Under the pieces are notes generated by a model that worked only from the letters and a program-made list of their open reading frames with translations, was not told the origin of the DNA and searched no databases. Both the position numbers and the translations under genes were made by a program. Positions 29,276-37,974 of a stretch of DNA of 64,000 bases are shown here, one piece after another. Numbering within the stretch: the first letter of the stretch is position 1; each line of letters starts with the position of its first letter. The stretch is from Pannonibacter carbonis (GTDB taxonomy: Bacteria > Pseudomonadota > Alphaproteobacteria > Rhizobiales > Stappiaceae), in NCBI RefSeq assembly GCF_003012935.1, contig NZ_PUDR01000002.1:372001-436000 (forward strand). Direction: 5' to 3'.

Positions 29276-29862
29276 TGGAGGATGACAGCGACAGCGGTCT
29301 GACCGGTGACATGGGCCGGATGAGCGCGCAGATGCAGGACATGACCCGCTCAGCCGGCGAGTTCTCGCGCCTGATGAGCACGGGCCTGAAGGCGGCGCTG
29401 GTGGACGGCAAGGCGCTGGACAGCGTGATGAAGCAGATGGTGCTGAGCCTGTCCTCCCGCGTGCTGGGACAGGCGCTGAAGCCGCTCGACACGCTGGTCG
29501 GGTCGATGGCGGGGGGGCTGTTCGGGACAGACGGACTTTCGAGCCTGATCAGCGGCGGCGTGACGGCCTTCGCCGACGGAGGCGTGGTGGCTCAGCCGAC
29601 CTTCTTTGGGCATTCGGGCGGCCTGGGCCTCATGGGCGAGGCCGGAGCCGAGGCAATCCTGCCGCTGGCGCGCGGAGCCGACGGGCGGCTGGGCGTGGCT
29701 ATGTCAGGGGCCATGTCGGGGGGCGGTGCTGGCCCGGGCGCAGGAAGCGGGCCGGTGGTGGTGAACGTGACAACCCGGGATGCGGAAAGTTTCCGCAGGT
29801 CTGAGGCCCAGGTGTCGGCGTTGGTGGCCCGCGCCGTCGGACGGGGACGGCGCGGGCTCTAA
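29275..29862 (+). CDS. GTA g11 short tape measure protein
   Basis: A 195-residue tape measure protein. It has an N-terminal helical part (MGRMSAQMQDMTRSAGEFSR, then LDSVMKQMVLSLSSRVLGQA), a Gly-rich middle (GGVTAFADGGVV) and the tape-measure C-terminal motif LMGEAGAEAILPLARG. Tape measure length sets tail length, so this implies a very short tail, as in RcGTA. The ATG at 29275 overlaps the previous stop; GTG 29272 is in the same frame. A hairpin with T4 spans its stop codon, and an antisense gene follows. Confidence 0.9.
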   Translation: MEDDSDSGLTGDMGRMSAQMQDMTRSAGEFSRLMSTGLKAALVDGKALDSVMKQMVLSLSSRVLGQALKPLDTLVGSMAGGLFGTDGLSSLISGGVTAFADGGVVAQPTFFGHSGGLGLMGEAGAEAILPLARGADGRLGVAMSGAMSGGGAGPGAGSGPVVVNVTTRDAESFRRSEAQVSALVARAVGRGRRGL

Positions 29863-29902
29863 CACCGGCTTGAAGAGGAGGGGCTCAGGAGCCGGTGTTT
29901 TC
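29861..29902 (+). terminator. Possible terminator at the end of the tape measure gene
   Basis: AACACCGGCT (29861-29870) and AGCCGGTGTT (29890-29899) form a perfect 10-bp stem with a 19-nt loop and end in a short T run. It overlaps the ends of both the tape measure gene and the convergent antisense gene. If active, it would separate head/tube transcription from the tail-tip genes. The long loop makes it moderate only. Confidence 0.45.
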
Positions 29903-30139
29903 CTCGGCGGCGAGCATGGCCGCGATCTGGTCTTTCAGGTGAAGGCGCTGCTTCTTGAGGGCCTCAAGGGCTTCGTCGGACGCGGGCGCAATGTCGGTCT
30001 CGATGCGATGAATCTCGCGGTTTACCTCGTGATACTCGTCAGAAAGCTTGACGAAATGCGCGCTGGACAGCTTCAGCGCGTGCAGCGCGTTGGCAGCTTC
30101 CGGGAACTCTTCGTGCAATTCGTGGGGAACGTGACTCAT
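29885..30139 (-). CDS. YdcH-like DUF465 small coiled-coil protein
   Basis: An 84-residue, mostly helical DUF465/YdcH protein: HELHEEFPEAANALHAL, SAHFVKLSDEYHEVNREIHR and the heptad-rich LEALKKQRLHLKDQIAAML. Such proteins are common in Proteobacteria, with no firm function. It is the only minus-strand gene in the GTA cluster, placed between tape measure (g11) and distal tail (g12). It therefore interrupts an otherwise one-directional block. Its promoter would lie in the 96-bp gap to g12. Confidence 0.88.
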   Translation of the reverse strand: MSHVPHELHEEFPEAANALHALKLSSAHFVKLSDEYHEVNREIHRIETDIAPASDEALEALKKQRLHLKDQIAAMLAAEENTGS

Positions 30140-30235
30140 GCGTCTTTACTCCTTGTTCGGACCGACCATGGCGGCAGTGGCCGTTCCGGTCCTTGAGAAA
30201 GATCAAACCGGACGCGAGATCGATGGGGGGACGCG

Positions 30236-30874
30236 ATGATTGCATTTCTGGACGAGAGCTTTCCCTTGCCGATTGCTTTCGGATCCCGGGGTGGGCCGGA
30301 GCGGCGCACCGAGGTGGTGACGCTGGCCAGCGGCCGGGAGACGCGCAACGCACGCTGGGCCGACAGCCGCCGGCGGTATGATGCGGGCTCGGGCATCCGC
30401 TCGCTCGCCGACCTGCGCGCCGTCGTCGCCCTGTTCGAGCGGGCGCGGGGGCGAATGTCCGGGTTCCGCTTCCGCGATCCCTTCGACCACAGCTCGGCCC
30501 TGACCGGCGGCGCGCCGGGGGCGCTGAACGTTGCGCTCGGCACGGGAACGGGCAGCCGGACGCGCTATCCCCTGGTCAAGGTCTATGGCAGCGGACCGGC
30601 CGCCTATGCCCGGGTGATCGACCTGCCGGTGGCGGGCAGCCTGAAGCTGGCGGTGAATGGCACGGAGCTGCCACCGGGCGGCTTTTCCTTTGATACGGCG
30701 ACGCGCGAGGTGGTGCTTGCGACACCGCCAGCGAATGGGGCGGTGGTGACGGCCGGGTTCCTGTTCGACGTGCCGGTGCGCTTCGACACGGACAGCCTGG
30801 ACCTGAGCCTGACGCATTTTGAGGCCGGCGAGGCGCTGCATATCCCGCTGGTGGAGATCCGGTTGGGCGGCTGA
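30236..30874 (+). CDS. GTA g12 distal tail protein (DUF2460)
   Basis: A 212-residue DUF2460 protein with AFLDESFPLPIAFGSRGG, TEVVTLASGRETRNARWADS, RRRYDAGSGIRSL, and MSGFRFRDPFDHSS followed by a beta-rich C-terminal domain ending in FEAGEALHIPLVEIRL. It forms the distal tail ring in RcGTA. It needs its own promoter or read-through past the antisense gene. The ATG at 30236 follows GGGGGGA. Confidence 0.93.
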   Translation: MIAFLDESFPLPIAFGSRGGPERRTEVVTLASGRETRNARWADSRRRYDAGSGIRSLADLRAVVALFERARGRMSGFRFRDPFDHSSALTGGAPGALNVALGTGTGSRTRYPLVKVYGSGPAAYARVIDLPVAGSLKLAVNGTELPPGGFSFDTATREVVLATPPANGAVVTAGFLFDVPVRFDTDSLDLSLTHFEAGEALHIPLVEIRLGG

Positions 30875-31105
30875 GCGGGGGCTGGGCCGAATGACGGGCG
30901 GACCAAGACGCGGTGATCGCAACCTCGCATCCCGTTGAAATATCGAACTTTCATCTCGGCGGCTCCGTTCCTCGGGTGAGGTGACGGCATGGATGCCATG
31001 ATCAAGTCATGGCATGACCGCCGGGGGAAAGTGGGCGAAACCCAAGCTTCGAGCATCGGCAGGCCGCAAAGCGGCAACGCCATGGCGAAGGCAGGACCCA
31101 ATCTC

Positions 31106-32017
31106 ATGAAGACACTTGACCCGGGTCTGGCCGCCCATCTGGCGGGCAGGATGACGAGCTTTTGCGCGGTGTGGATCCTGACCCGCAGCGACGGGCAGCG
31201 GCTGGGTTTTACCGACCATGACCGCAGCCTGACGGTGGACGGGGTCGTCTGCCATCCGGCGCGCGGCATGGAGGCAAGCGCCGACACGTGCGGGCCGGGA
31301 CTGGCGGCGGGCGGCGGTGAGGTGTCGGGCGCGCTCGACACGGACGGGCCGGTGCCGCTGGACGGCTTTGCCGAGGCGGACCTGGAGGCCGGGCGCTGGG
31401 ACGGGGCGGAGGTGGCGGTCCATCTCGTCAACTGGGCCCAACCGGCTGAGGCGGTGCTGCTGCGCCGTGCGGTCATCGGCGAGGTGACGCGGGCCGGCCG
31501 CAGTTTCCGCGCCGAGCTGCGCGGGCTCGGCCATCTGCTGGAGGCGCGGCGCGGCCGGGTGTTTGCCAGCCGCTGCGATGCTGATCTGGGCGACACGCGC
31601 TGCGGCATTGCGCTGACCGATCCGCGCTATCGGGCAGTGGCCACGGTGAGCGGGGCGGCGGATGCGCGCGAGCTGACGGTGACGGGCCTCATCGGCTTTG
31701 ACGCCGGATGGTTCGACGGCGGGCGATTTGTCGTCCTGAACGGGCCGCTGACGGGCTTTGCCGGCGAGATCGCCCGGCATGCGAGGAGCGGGTCGGCGGC
31801 GACGCTGTCGCTGTGGCTAACCGCGCCGCAGCCCATCGGGGCGGGCACACAGATCGAGCTGACAGCCGGCTGCGACAAGCGTTTTGCCACCTGCCGGGCG
31901 AAATTCGCCAATGCGGTCAATTTCCGCGGTTTCCCGCACATGCCGGGAACCGACTTCGTGCTGGCCTATCCGGGGCGCAACACCGGAGAGAACGATGGAG
32001 GCGCACTTGTCGGCTGA
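31106..32017 (+). CDS. GTA g13 tail hub protein (DUF2163)
   Basis: From ATG 31106 (AGGA about 8 bp upstream) the product has 303 residues; in-frame ATGs at 30989 and 31082 give longer forms. DUF2163 features are LAGRMTSFCAVWILTRSDG, LGFTDHDRSLTVDG, YRAVATVSG, and the cysteine-rich C-terminal module with CDADLGDTRCGIAL, GCDKRFATCRAKFANAVNF and GFPHMPGTD. RcGTA g13 is a hub protein with a bound iron-sulfur cluster as I recall; the four cysteines here would fit that. The end overlaps g14 by 23 bp. Confidence 0.92.
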   Translation: MKTLDPGLAAHLAGRMTSFCAVWILTRSDGQRLGFTDHDRSLTVDGVVCHPARGMEASADTCGPGLAAGGGEVSGALDTDGPVPLDGFAEADLEAGRWDGAEVAVHLVNWAQPAEAVLLRRAVIGEVTRAGRSFRAELRGLGHLLEARRGRVFASRCDADLGDTRCGIALTDPRYRAVATVSGAADARELTVTGLIGFDAGWFDGGRFVVLNGPLTGFAGEIARHARSGSAATLSLWLTAPQPIGAGTQIELTAGCDKRFATCRAKFANAVNFRGFPHMPGTDFVLAYPGRNTGENDGGALVG

Positions 32018-32471
32018 ACCCCTCGACCGGCGGGTGCTGCTGGCGGCGGCGCGGCGCTGGATCGGCACGCCTTACCGGCATCAGGCGAGCCTGAAGGGCG
32101 CCGGGTGCGACTGTCTCGGCCTCATACGCGGGCTGTGGCGGGAACATCTCGGCGACGAGCCCGAGCCGCTGCCGCCCTATGCGCCCGACTGGGCCGAGGC
32201 GGCGGACGGTCCGGAGGCCGAAACGCTACTGGCGGCGGCAGAGCGCTGGCTGGTGCCGGTGTCCCTCGACCAGCGTCAGCCCGGCGACGTGCTTCTGTTC
32301 CGCTGGCGCGACGGGGCGCCGGTCAAGCATGCCGGGATTCTGTCGACCGGCGAGCAGCTGATCCACGCCTATGAGCGCGTCGGCGTCATCGAATGCCCGC
32401 TCGGCACCGCCTGGGCGCGGCGCATCACCCATGTGTTTTCCTTTCCCGGAGCCCTGCCATGGCAACCTTGA
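31995..32471 (+). CDS. GTA g14 NlpC/P60 cell-wall peptidase
   Basis: A 158-residue NlpC/P60 cysteine peptidase expected to cut peptidoglycan during DNA delivery. The catalytic Cys40 lies in KGAGCDCLGLIRGLW after ARRWIGTPYRHQ, and the catalytic His lies in VKHAGIL (about residue 110). The start at 31995 overlaps g13 by 23 bp, and the end overlaps g15 by 13 bp. The order hub-peptidase-megatron is the same as in RcGTA. Confidence 0.93.
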   Translation: MEAHLSAEPLDRRVLLAAARRWIGTPYRHQASLKGAGCDCLGLIRGLWREHLGDEPEPLPPYAPDWAEAADGPEAETLLAAAERWLVPVSLDQRQPGDVLLFRWRDGAPVKHAGILSTGEQLIHAYERVGVIECPLGTAWARRITHVFSFPGALPWQP

Positions 32472-35400
32472 TCCTTGCGGCCGCCGGACAGGCGCTGGGC
32501 GGCCTTGTCGGCGCGGCCGGGCTTGGCGGCATTCTCGGCAAGGCCGCCGGGGCAGTGGCCGGAAACCTTCTCGACCAGTCGCTGTTTGGCGGCGGGCGCA
32601 CGGTCGACCGGGGCCGGCTGGCCGACCTGTCGGTGCAGGCCTCGACCGAGGGCGCGCCGATCCCCTTCGTCTATGGCCGGGCGCGGCTGGCGGGGCAGGT
32701 GATCTGGGCGACGCGCTTTGAGGAAGTGGTGAGCGAGGAAAGCGCCGGCGGCAAGGGCGGCGGGCCGAAGCTCCGCAATTACAGCTATTTCGCCAATTTT
32801 GCTGTTGCCCTGTGCGAGGGCCCGATTGCCCGGGTCGGCCGGATCTGGGCCGATGGCAAGCTGATCGACCGCAGCGCGATCACGCACCGGGTCTATCCGG
32901 GCAGCCCGGACCAGGGCGTTGATCCCCTCATCGCGGCGGTGCAGGGGGCTGCTCCCGCCTATCGCGACACGGCGCATGTGGTGTTCGAGCGGCTGCCGCT
33001 GGAGCCCTTCGGCAACCGTCTGCCGCAGCTGACCTTCGAGGTGGTGCGGGTCGTGGACCGGCTGGAGCGGCAGATCCGCGCCGTGACCCTGATCCCCGGC
33101 GCAGGCGAGTTCGTCTATGCGCCGGTGCCGGTGACAGACACCCCGCGGCCGGGCGAGACGCGCAGCGTCAACCGCCACACCAAGCTGGCCGCGACCGACT
33201 GGACGGCGGCGCTGGACGAGCTGCAGGACCTGTGCCCGGCGCTGGAAAGCGTGGCGCTGGTGGTGGCCTGGTTCGGCTCTGACCTTCGGGCTGGCCAGTG
33301 CCAGATCCGGCCCAAGGTGGAGGGGGCAGGCCGGCAGACAAGCGGCATGACCTGGACCGTGGGGCCGGTGACGCGCGAGGAGGCGGAGGTCGTGTCGCAG
33401 CTGGATGGGCGCCCGGCCTATGGCGGCACGCCCTGCGATGCCTCGGTGCTGGCCGCGATCCGTGACCTGAAGGCGCGGGGGCTGCGGGTGGTGCTCTATC
33501 CCTTCATCCTGATGGACATTCCGCCGGACAACAGCCTGCCTGATCCCTATGGCGGGGCGCGGCAGGCCGCCTTTCCCTGGCGCGGGCGCATCCGTCCGGG
33601 GGCAGCGCTTGCGACCGATGTGGCCACCTTCACCGGCACGGCTGCGCCTGCAGATTTCTCGCGGGCGGGCGATGTGATTGGCTATGCCGGCCCGGACGAG
33701 TGGTCCTACCGGCGGTTTGTCCTGCATCACGCGCATCTGGCGGAAGCGGCCGGCGGGGTGGATGCCTTCCTGATCGGCTCCGAGATGCGCGGGCTGACGC
33801 TCGCCCATGCAGGCGGCGGCAGCTATCCCTTCGTTACGGCGCTGAAAAACCTCGCGACGGCCGTGCGGACCGTGCTGCGGCCGCAGACGCGGGTGTCCTA
33901 TGCGGCGGACTGGTCGGAATATGGCGCGCATCAGCCGGCAGGCGGCGAGCTGCGCTTTCCGCTCGATCCGCTCTGGGCCGATCCGGCGATCAGTTTTGTT
34001 GCGATCGACAATTACATGCCGCTGAGCGATGCGCGCGCCCGGGAGACGGGCGACCCGCTGGATGTGGCGGCCCTGCGCGGCGCGATCCGGGGCGGGGAGT
34101 ATTTCGACTGGTTCTACGCCAGCGATGCGGATCGGGCGGCGGGGGTGCGGTCGCCGATCACCGACGGGGCCTATGGCAAGCCGTTCGTCTTCCGCGCCAA
34201 GGACCTGAAGGGCTGGTGGGAGACCCCGCATGTGGAGCGCATCGGCGGGGTGGAGACCGGGCCGGCGACGGCCTGGGTGCCACGGTCCAAGCCGATCTGG
34301 TTCACGGAACTGGGCGTGCCGGCCATCGACAAGGGTGCGAACCAGCCGAATGTCTTCGTCGACCCGAAGTCCTCGGAATCCGCGCTGCCCTACTTCTCCG
34401 GTGGCGGGCGGGACGATGCGGTGCAGCGGCGGGCGCTGGAAGCCTCGCTGAGCTTCTGGGACGACCGGCATCCGGACTGGCCGATGGGCGACAATCCCCT
34501 GTCGCCGCTCTATGGCGGGCGCATGGTGGACGGCGGCAACCTGCATGTCTGGACATGGGATGCGCGGCCGTTTCCTGCCTTTCCGCTCTATGGCGAGGTC
34601 TGGTCGGACGGGGGCAACTGGGAGGTTGGCCACTGGCTGAACGGGCGCCTCGGCGGGGCGAGCCTCAACGCGGTGATCCGCGCGATCCTGGCCGATTTCG
34701 GCGTCCCGGACGGGCGGGTACGGGTTGAAGGACTGGCCGAGGTCATCGACGGACTGACGCTGGCCGGGCCGCTGACGGCGCGCGAGGCCATCGAGCCGCT
34801 GCTGGAGGCCTTCGGCGGGCGGGCGCTGGACCGGGGCAGCGAACTGGTTCTGACCGGGGCGCAGACGGGAGCAGCATTTGCCCTCACCGGTGAGGATCTG
34901 GTGGAGAGCGAGCCGGAGGCGGCCCTGCTGACCCGGGTGCGCGGACAGGCGGGCGAATTGCCGGCGGAGGTGCGCATCGCGGGCGAGGACATCCAGCGCG
35001 ACCATCGCCGGCAGATCGTCGCGAGCCGGCGTCTGGAAGGCGGCAGCCGGCACGTGCTGACGCTGGACCCGGGCGTGGCGGTGCCGGTGGCGCTGCTGGA
35101 ACGGGCGGCGGAAGCACGGCTGCACCGCAGCTGGGCGGAGCGGGAGCGGGTGGAATTCCTGTTGCCGATAAGCCACGTGGCGCTGGAGGTTGGCGATGTG
35201 GTGGAGCTGGCGGCAACGCCCGACCAGAGCTTCTCGCCGCCGCTGAAGATGACCATCGCCGCGATCGAGGACAGTCTTGTTCGCCGGATCGAGGCGGTGC
35301 GCAGCGAACCGGCAGCAGCCCTTGCAAGGGCGCCCACGCCGCGCGCGGACCCCTGGCGGAGCACCGATCCGGGGCCGGCGCAGGCCGTGTTCCTTGACCT

Positions 35401-36310
35401 GCCGCTGCTGGAGGAGCGGGGCGCGGCCTTTGCGCCGCATCTGGCCGCGCAGGCACGGCCCTGGCCGGGCAGTCTGGCTGTCCTGCGCCAGCGGCCGGGC
35501 GGGGCAGGCTTTGCCGAGATCGCCCGCATCGAGCGGCCGGCCACCATCGGACGGCTGGTGATACCGCTGGAGGCCGGGCCGTTGTGGCGCTGGGACCGGC
35601 AGAACCGGCCGGAGCTGGAGCTGTTCTCCGGTCACCTGCAGAGCCTGTCGGAGACGGCTGTGCTGGCCGGGGACAATGCGCTCGCACTGCGCAGCCGGAC
35701 GGGCGGTTTCGAGCTGTTGCAGTTCCGGCAGGCGGATCTGGTGGGCGAGCGGCGCTATCGGTTGACAAGCCTGTTGCGCGGACAGAAGGGCACGGAAGCC
35801 GAGGCGCTGGCAGGTGCCGATGCCGGAGCCGAGTTGGTACTCATGGATGCGAGCCTGGTGGCGCTGCCGCTGGAGGCGGACCAGCGCGGGCAGGCGCTGT
35901 CCTACCGGCTGTTGCCACCCGGCGTGGCGCTCGATTCGGCCGCGCGCACCGACTTCACTGCCGCCGGCCTGGGCCGCGCGGCGCTGCCCTTCGCCCCGGT
36001 CCATCTGACGGCCCGGCGCGAGGCGGGCGGGGTGCGGTTTGGCTGGATCCGGCGCAGCCGCATCGGCGGCGACGGGTGGGAGGCGGCGGAGGTGCCCGTT
36101 GGCGAGACACGGGAAGCCTACCGGCTGCAGCTCTTCTCCGGCGCGGCTGTCCGGCACGATGTGACCGTCGAGGCCCCCGGTTACCTCTATCCAGCGACGC
36201 AGGAGCTGGCCGATTTCGGCGCGCTGCAGACGGTATTCACGGCCGAGGTGGCGCAACTGTCCGATCTGGCCGGACCCGGCCTCACCCTGAAGGAGATCCT
36301 CCATGTCTGA
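32459..36310 (+). CDS. GTA g15 megatron, TIM-barrel tail tip protein
   Basis: The longest gene of the window, encoding 1283 residues, close to the roughly 1300 of RcGTA g15. The N-terminal part has a hydrophobic Gly/Ala helix (ILAAAGQALGGLVGAAGLGG) and the phage-tail module EGAPIPFVYGRARLAGQVIW. The glycosidase-like TIM-barrel domain spans about residues 380-740 (YAADWSEYGAHQPAG, ISFVAIDNYMPLSD, WFTELGVPAIDKGANQPN, VWTWDARPFPAFP). Phage tail and rcc01698-like C-terminal domains follow. It forms the tail tip that contacts the cell. A 1378-codon open frame on the opposite strand is a codon-bias shadow. Confidence 0.95.
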   Translation: MATLILAAAGQALGGLVGAAGLGGILGKAAGAVAGNLLDQSLFGGGRTVDRGRLADLSVQASTEGAPIPFVYGRARLAGQVIWATRFEEVVSEESAGGKGGGPKLRNYSYFANFAVALCEGPIARVGRIWADGKLIDRSAITHRVYPGSPDQGVDPLIAAVQGAAPAYRDTAHVVFERLPLEPFGNRLPQLTFEVVRVVDRLERQIRAVTLIPGAGEFVYAPVPVTDTPRPGETRSVNRHTKLAATDWTAALDELQDLCPALESVALVVAWFGSDLRAGQCQIRPKVEGAGRQTSGMTWTVGPVTREEAEVVSQLDGRPAYGGTPCDASVLAAIRDLKARGLRVVLYPFILMDIPPDNSLPDPYGGARQAAFPWRGRIRPGAALATDVATFTGTAAPADFSRAGDVIGYAGPDEWSYRRFVLHHAHLAEAAGGVDAFLIGSEMRGLTLAHAGGGSYPFVTALKNLATAVRTVLRPQTRVSYAADWSEYGAHQPAGGELRFPLDPLWADPAISFVAIDNYMPLSDARARETGDPLDVAALRGAIRGGEYFDWFYASDADRAAGVRSPITDGAYGKPFVFRAKDLKGWWETPHVERIGGVETGPATAWVPRSKPIWFTELGVPAIDKGANQPNVFVDPKSSESALPYFSGGGRDDAVQRRALEASLSFWDDRHPDWPMGDNPLSPLYGGRMVDGGNLHVWTWDARPFPAFPLYGEVWSDGGNWEVGHWLNGRLGGASLNAVIRAILADFGVPDGRVRVEGLAEVIDGLTLAGPLTAREAIEPLLEAFGGRALDRGSELVLTGAQTGAAFALTGEDLVESEPEAALLTRVRGQAGELPAEVRIAGEDIQRDHRRQIVASRRLEGGSRHVLTLDPGVAVPVALLERAAEARLHRSWAERERVEFLLPISHVALEVGDVVELAATPDQSFSPPLKMTIAAIEDSLVRRIEAVRSEPAAALARAPTPRADPWRSTDPGPAQAVFLDLPLLEERGAAFAPHLAAQARPWPGSLAVLRQRPGGAGFAEIARIERPATIGRLVIPLEAGPLWRWDRQNRPELELFSGHLQSLSETAVLAGDNALALRSRTGGFELLQFRQADLVGERRYRLTSLLRGQKGTEAEALAGADAGAELVLMDASLVALPLEADQRGQALSYRLLPPGVALDSAARTDFTAAGLGRAALPFAPVHLTARREAGGVRFGWIRRSRIGGDGWEAAEVPVGETREAYRLQLFSGAAVRHDVTVEAPGYLYPATQELADFGALQTVFTAEVAQLSDLAGPGLTLKEILHV

Positions 36311-37028
36311 AACCGTCCGGTTGCGCCTGCCGCTGATCGCGGCCGCGCAGGCGCAGAAGCATGTCACCCACAACGAGGCGCTGGCCCGGCTGGACACGCT
36401 GGCGCATCTGTATCTCCTCACCCGAACCGGCACCCCGCCGGGCTCACCGCTCATCGGCGACTGCCATCTGGTGACGACGCCGGCGAGCGGCGCCTTTGCG
36501 GGCAAGGGGGACCATGTTGCCGAATGGACCGGCGCGGACTGGGTCTTCCATCCGCCGGTGACTGGGCTGGTTGCCTATCTGGCCAGCGCGGGAACGCTGG
36601 TGGTGCGGACCGCGGCCGGCTGGCGTGACTATGGCGGACTGCTGTCGCCATCGGCCGTGCTGTCGCGTTCGGCCGGCGGGGCGACGACGGGACTGGCGAC
36701 GCTGGAGGCAACACTGTCGGGCCTCAGCGGAGCCTTCGTCGAGGCCACGGGGCTCATTCCCAACCGGGCTGTCGTCTTCGGCGTGTCGACGCGCACGCTC
36801 ACAAGCATCACCGGTGCTGCGTCCTACGACTGCGGGCTTGCCGCCGAGCGCAGCAAGTTCGGCGGTACGCTCGGGAGCGCGGCCGGGTCCAGCAATGCGG
36901 GTGTCATCGGACCGACGGCCTTCTATGCGGCAACCGCCGTCCGGCTCAGCGCCAATGGCGGCAATTTCACCGGAGGCAGCGTGCGCATTGCGGTGCATTG
37001 CCTGTTGCCGGGGGTTCCCGATGCGTGA
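36303..37028 (+). CDS. DUF2793 protein, GTA tail fibre or tip component
   Basis: A 241-residue DUF2793 protein starting 8 bp inside the g15 end. The N-terminal domain (about residues 1-110) has the family motif LPLIAAAQAQKHVTHNEALA, LDTLAHLYLLT and GAFAGKGDHVAEWTGADWVF. A C-terminal beta-rich domain (TGLIPNRAVVFGVSTRTLTS, GGSVRIAVHCLLP) looks like a receptor-binding head. Members sit after g15 in many alphaproteobacterial GTAs. Binding of recipient surface polysaccharide is inferred from position. Confidence 0.85.
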   Translation: MSETVRLRLPLIAAAQAQKHVTHNEALARLDTLAHLYLLTRTGTPPGSPLIGDCHLVTTPASGAFAGKGDHVAEWTGADWVFHPPVTGLVAYLASAGTLVVRTAAGWRDYGGLLSPSAVLSRSAGGATTGLATLEATLSGLSGAFVEATGLIPNRAVVFGVSTRTLTSITGAASYDCGLAAERSKFGGTLGSAAGSSNAGVIGPTAFYAATAVRLSANGGNFTGGSVRIAVHCLLPGVPDA

Positions 37029-37059
37029 GCGGCGCAAACTCCAGGAAGGGAGCAGACGC

Positions 37060-37974
37060 ATGGATGTCAGTCCGCAGGGGCTTGCCTTCATTGCCCGGCA
37101 CGAAGGCTTTGTCGGCCGGGCCTATCTTGACCCGGCCGGGGTGCCGACCATCGGCTATGGCTTCACCGAAGGCTCGCGCGTGTTCCGCAGCTGGTGGCAG
37201 GCGCAAGGCCATGCCGGCCTGGCGCCGGGCCAGACCATCGATCCGATTGCGGCGCTGACGCTGCTGCGCAAGCTGCTGGATCACGAATATGGGCCAATGG
37301 TCACAGCAGCGCTTGGCGCCTTGCCGCAGCCTGTCTTCGATGCGGTGGTGTCCGTTGTCTACAATCTCGGGCCGAGGGCATTGGGCTGGCGCTGGGCCAA
37401 GGCGCTGAAGGCGGGTGACCTTGGCCGGGCTGCCGAACTGCTGGCACGCACGGGGACGAAGGCGGGCGGGCGGGTTCTGCCGGGGCTGGTCACGCGCCGC
37501 AGGGACGAGGCGGAGCTGATCCAGGACGGCACCTATGGCTTTGCGCCCGATACGCCGGCGCAAACGGATCCTGACGTGAAGATCGCCCAAGGCCATCTGC
37601 GGCTGCTTGGCTATCGACCGGGCCCCGTCGATGGGATCGAGGGCCCGCGGACGCGGCTGGCGACGCTGCGGTTTCAGTCCGACCATCCGCCGCTTGCCCC
37701 GGATGGCACGCTGGGACCTGCCACGCGCGCGACGCTCGCCCGCACTGTTGCCGCGCGCAAGGGGCTTGCCGGATGCAGCGCGGGCGGGGCGGTGGCTGCT
37801 GGCAGCGCTGCAGCTCACGGCCATGCGCTGTGGACCTGTCTGCTGATTGCCGGCGGCGTGCTGGCGCTGGCCGGACTTGGCTTTCTGGCCTGGCACTATC
37901 GCGGGCGCATCGCTCTCGAACTCGCGCGGTGGCGCGGGGAAACCGTTCAATCACAACAGGAGAAGCTGTCATGA
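37060..37974 (+). CDS. GH24 endolysin with peptidoglycan-binding domain and C-terminal membrane anchor
   Basis: A 304-residue muramidase. The T4-lysozyme triad has exact spacing: Glu15, Asp24 and Thr30 in RHEGF, YLDPAGVPTIGYG. A second conserved segment is FDAVVSVVYNLGPRAL. A PG_binding_1 domain lies at about residues 168-228 (VKIAQGHLRLLGYRPGPVDG). The C-terminus has one strong membrane helix (about 255-278, LLIAGGVLALAGLGFLAW) and a basic tail. It lacks an N-terminal signal. Membrane anchoring at the C-terminus is odd for an endolysin. The ATG at 37060 follows GGAAGGGAG. The stop overlaps the next gene (ATGA). Confidence 0.9.
   Translation: MDVSPQGLAFIARHEGFVGRAYLDPAGVPTIGYGFTEGSRVFRSWWQAQGHAGLAPGQTIDPIAALTLLRKLLDHEYGPMVTAALGALPQPVFDAVVSVVYNLGPRALGWRWAKALKAGDLGRAAELLARTGTKAGGRVLPGLVTRRRDEAELIQDGTYGFAPDTPAQTDPDVKIAQGHLRLLGYRPGPVDGIEGPRTRLATLRFQSDHPPLAPDGTLGPATRATLARTVAARKGLAGCSAGGAVAAGSAAAHGHALWTCLLIAGGVLALAGLGFLAWHYRGRIALELARWRGETVQSQQEKLS

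Noticed and set aside
32369-36505. 1378-codon open frame on the minus strand opposite the megatron gene
   Set aside because: It mirrors a GC-rich plus-strand gene with clear GTA domains. The translation is rich in Arg, His, Gln and Pro with no domain, so it is a codon-bias shadow.
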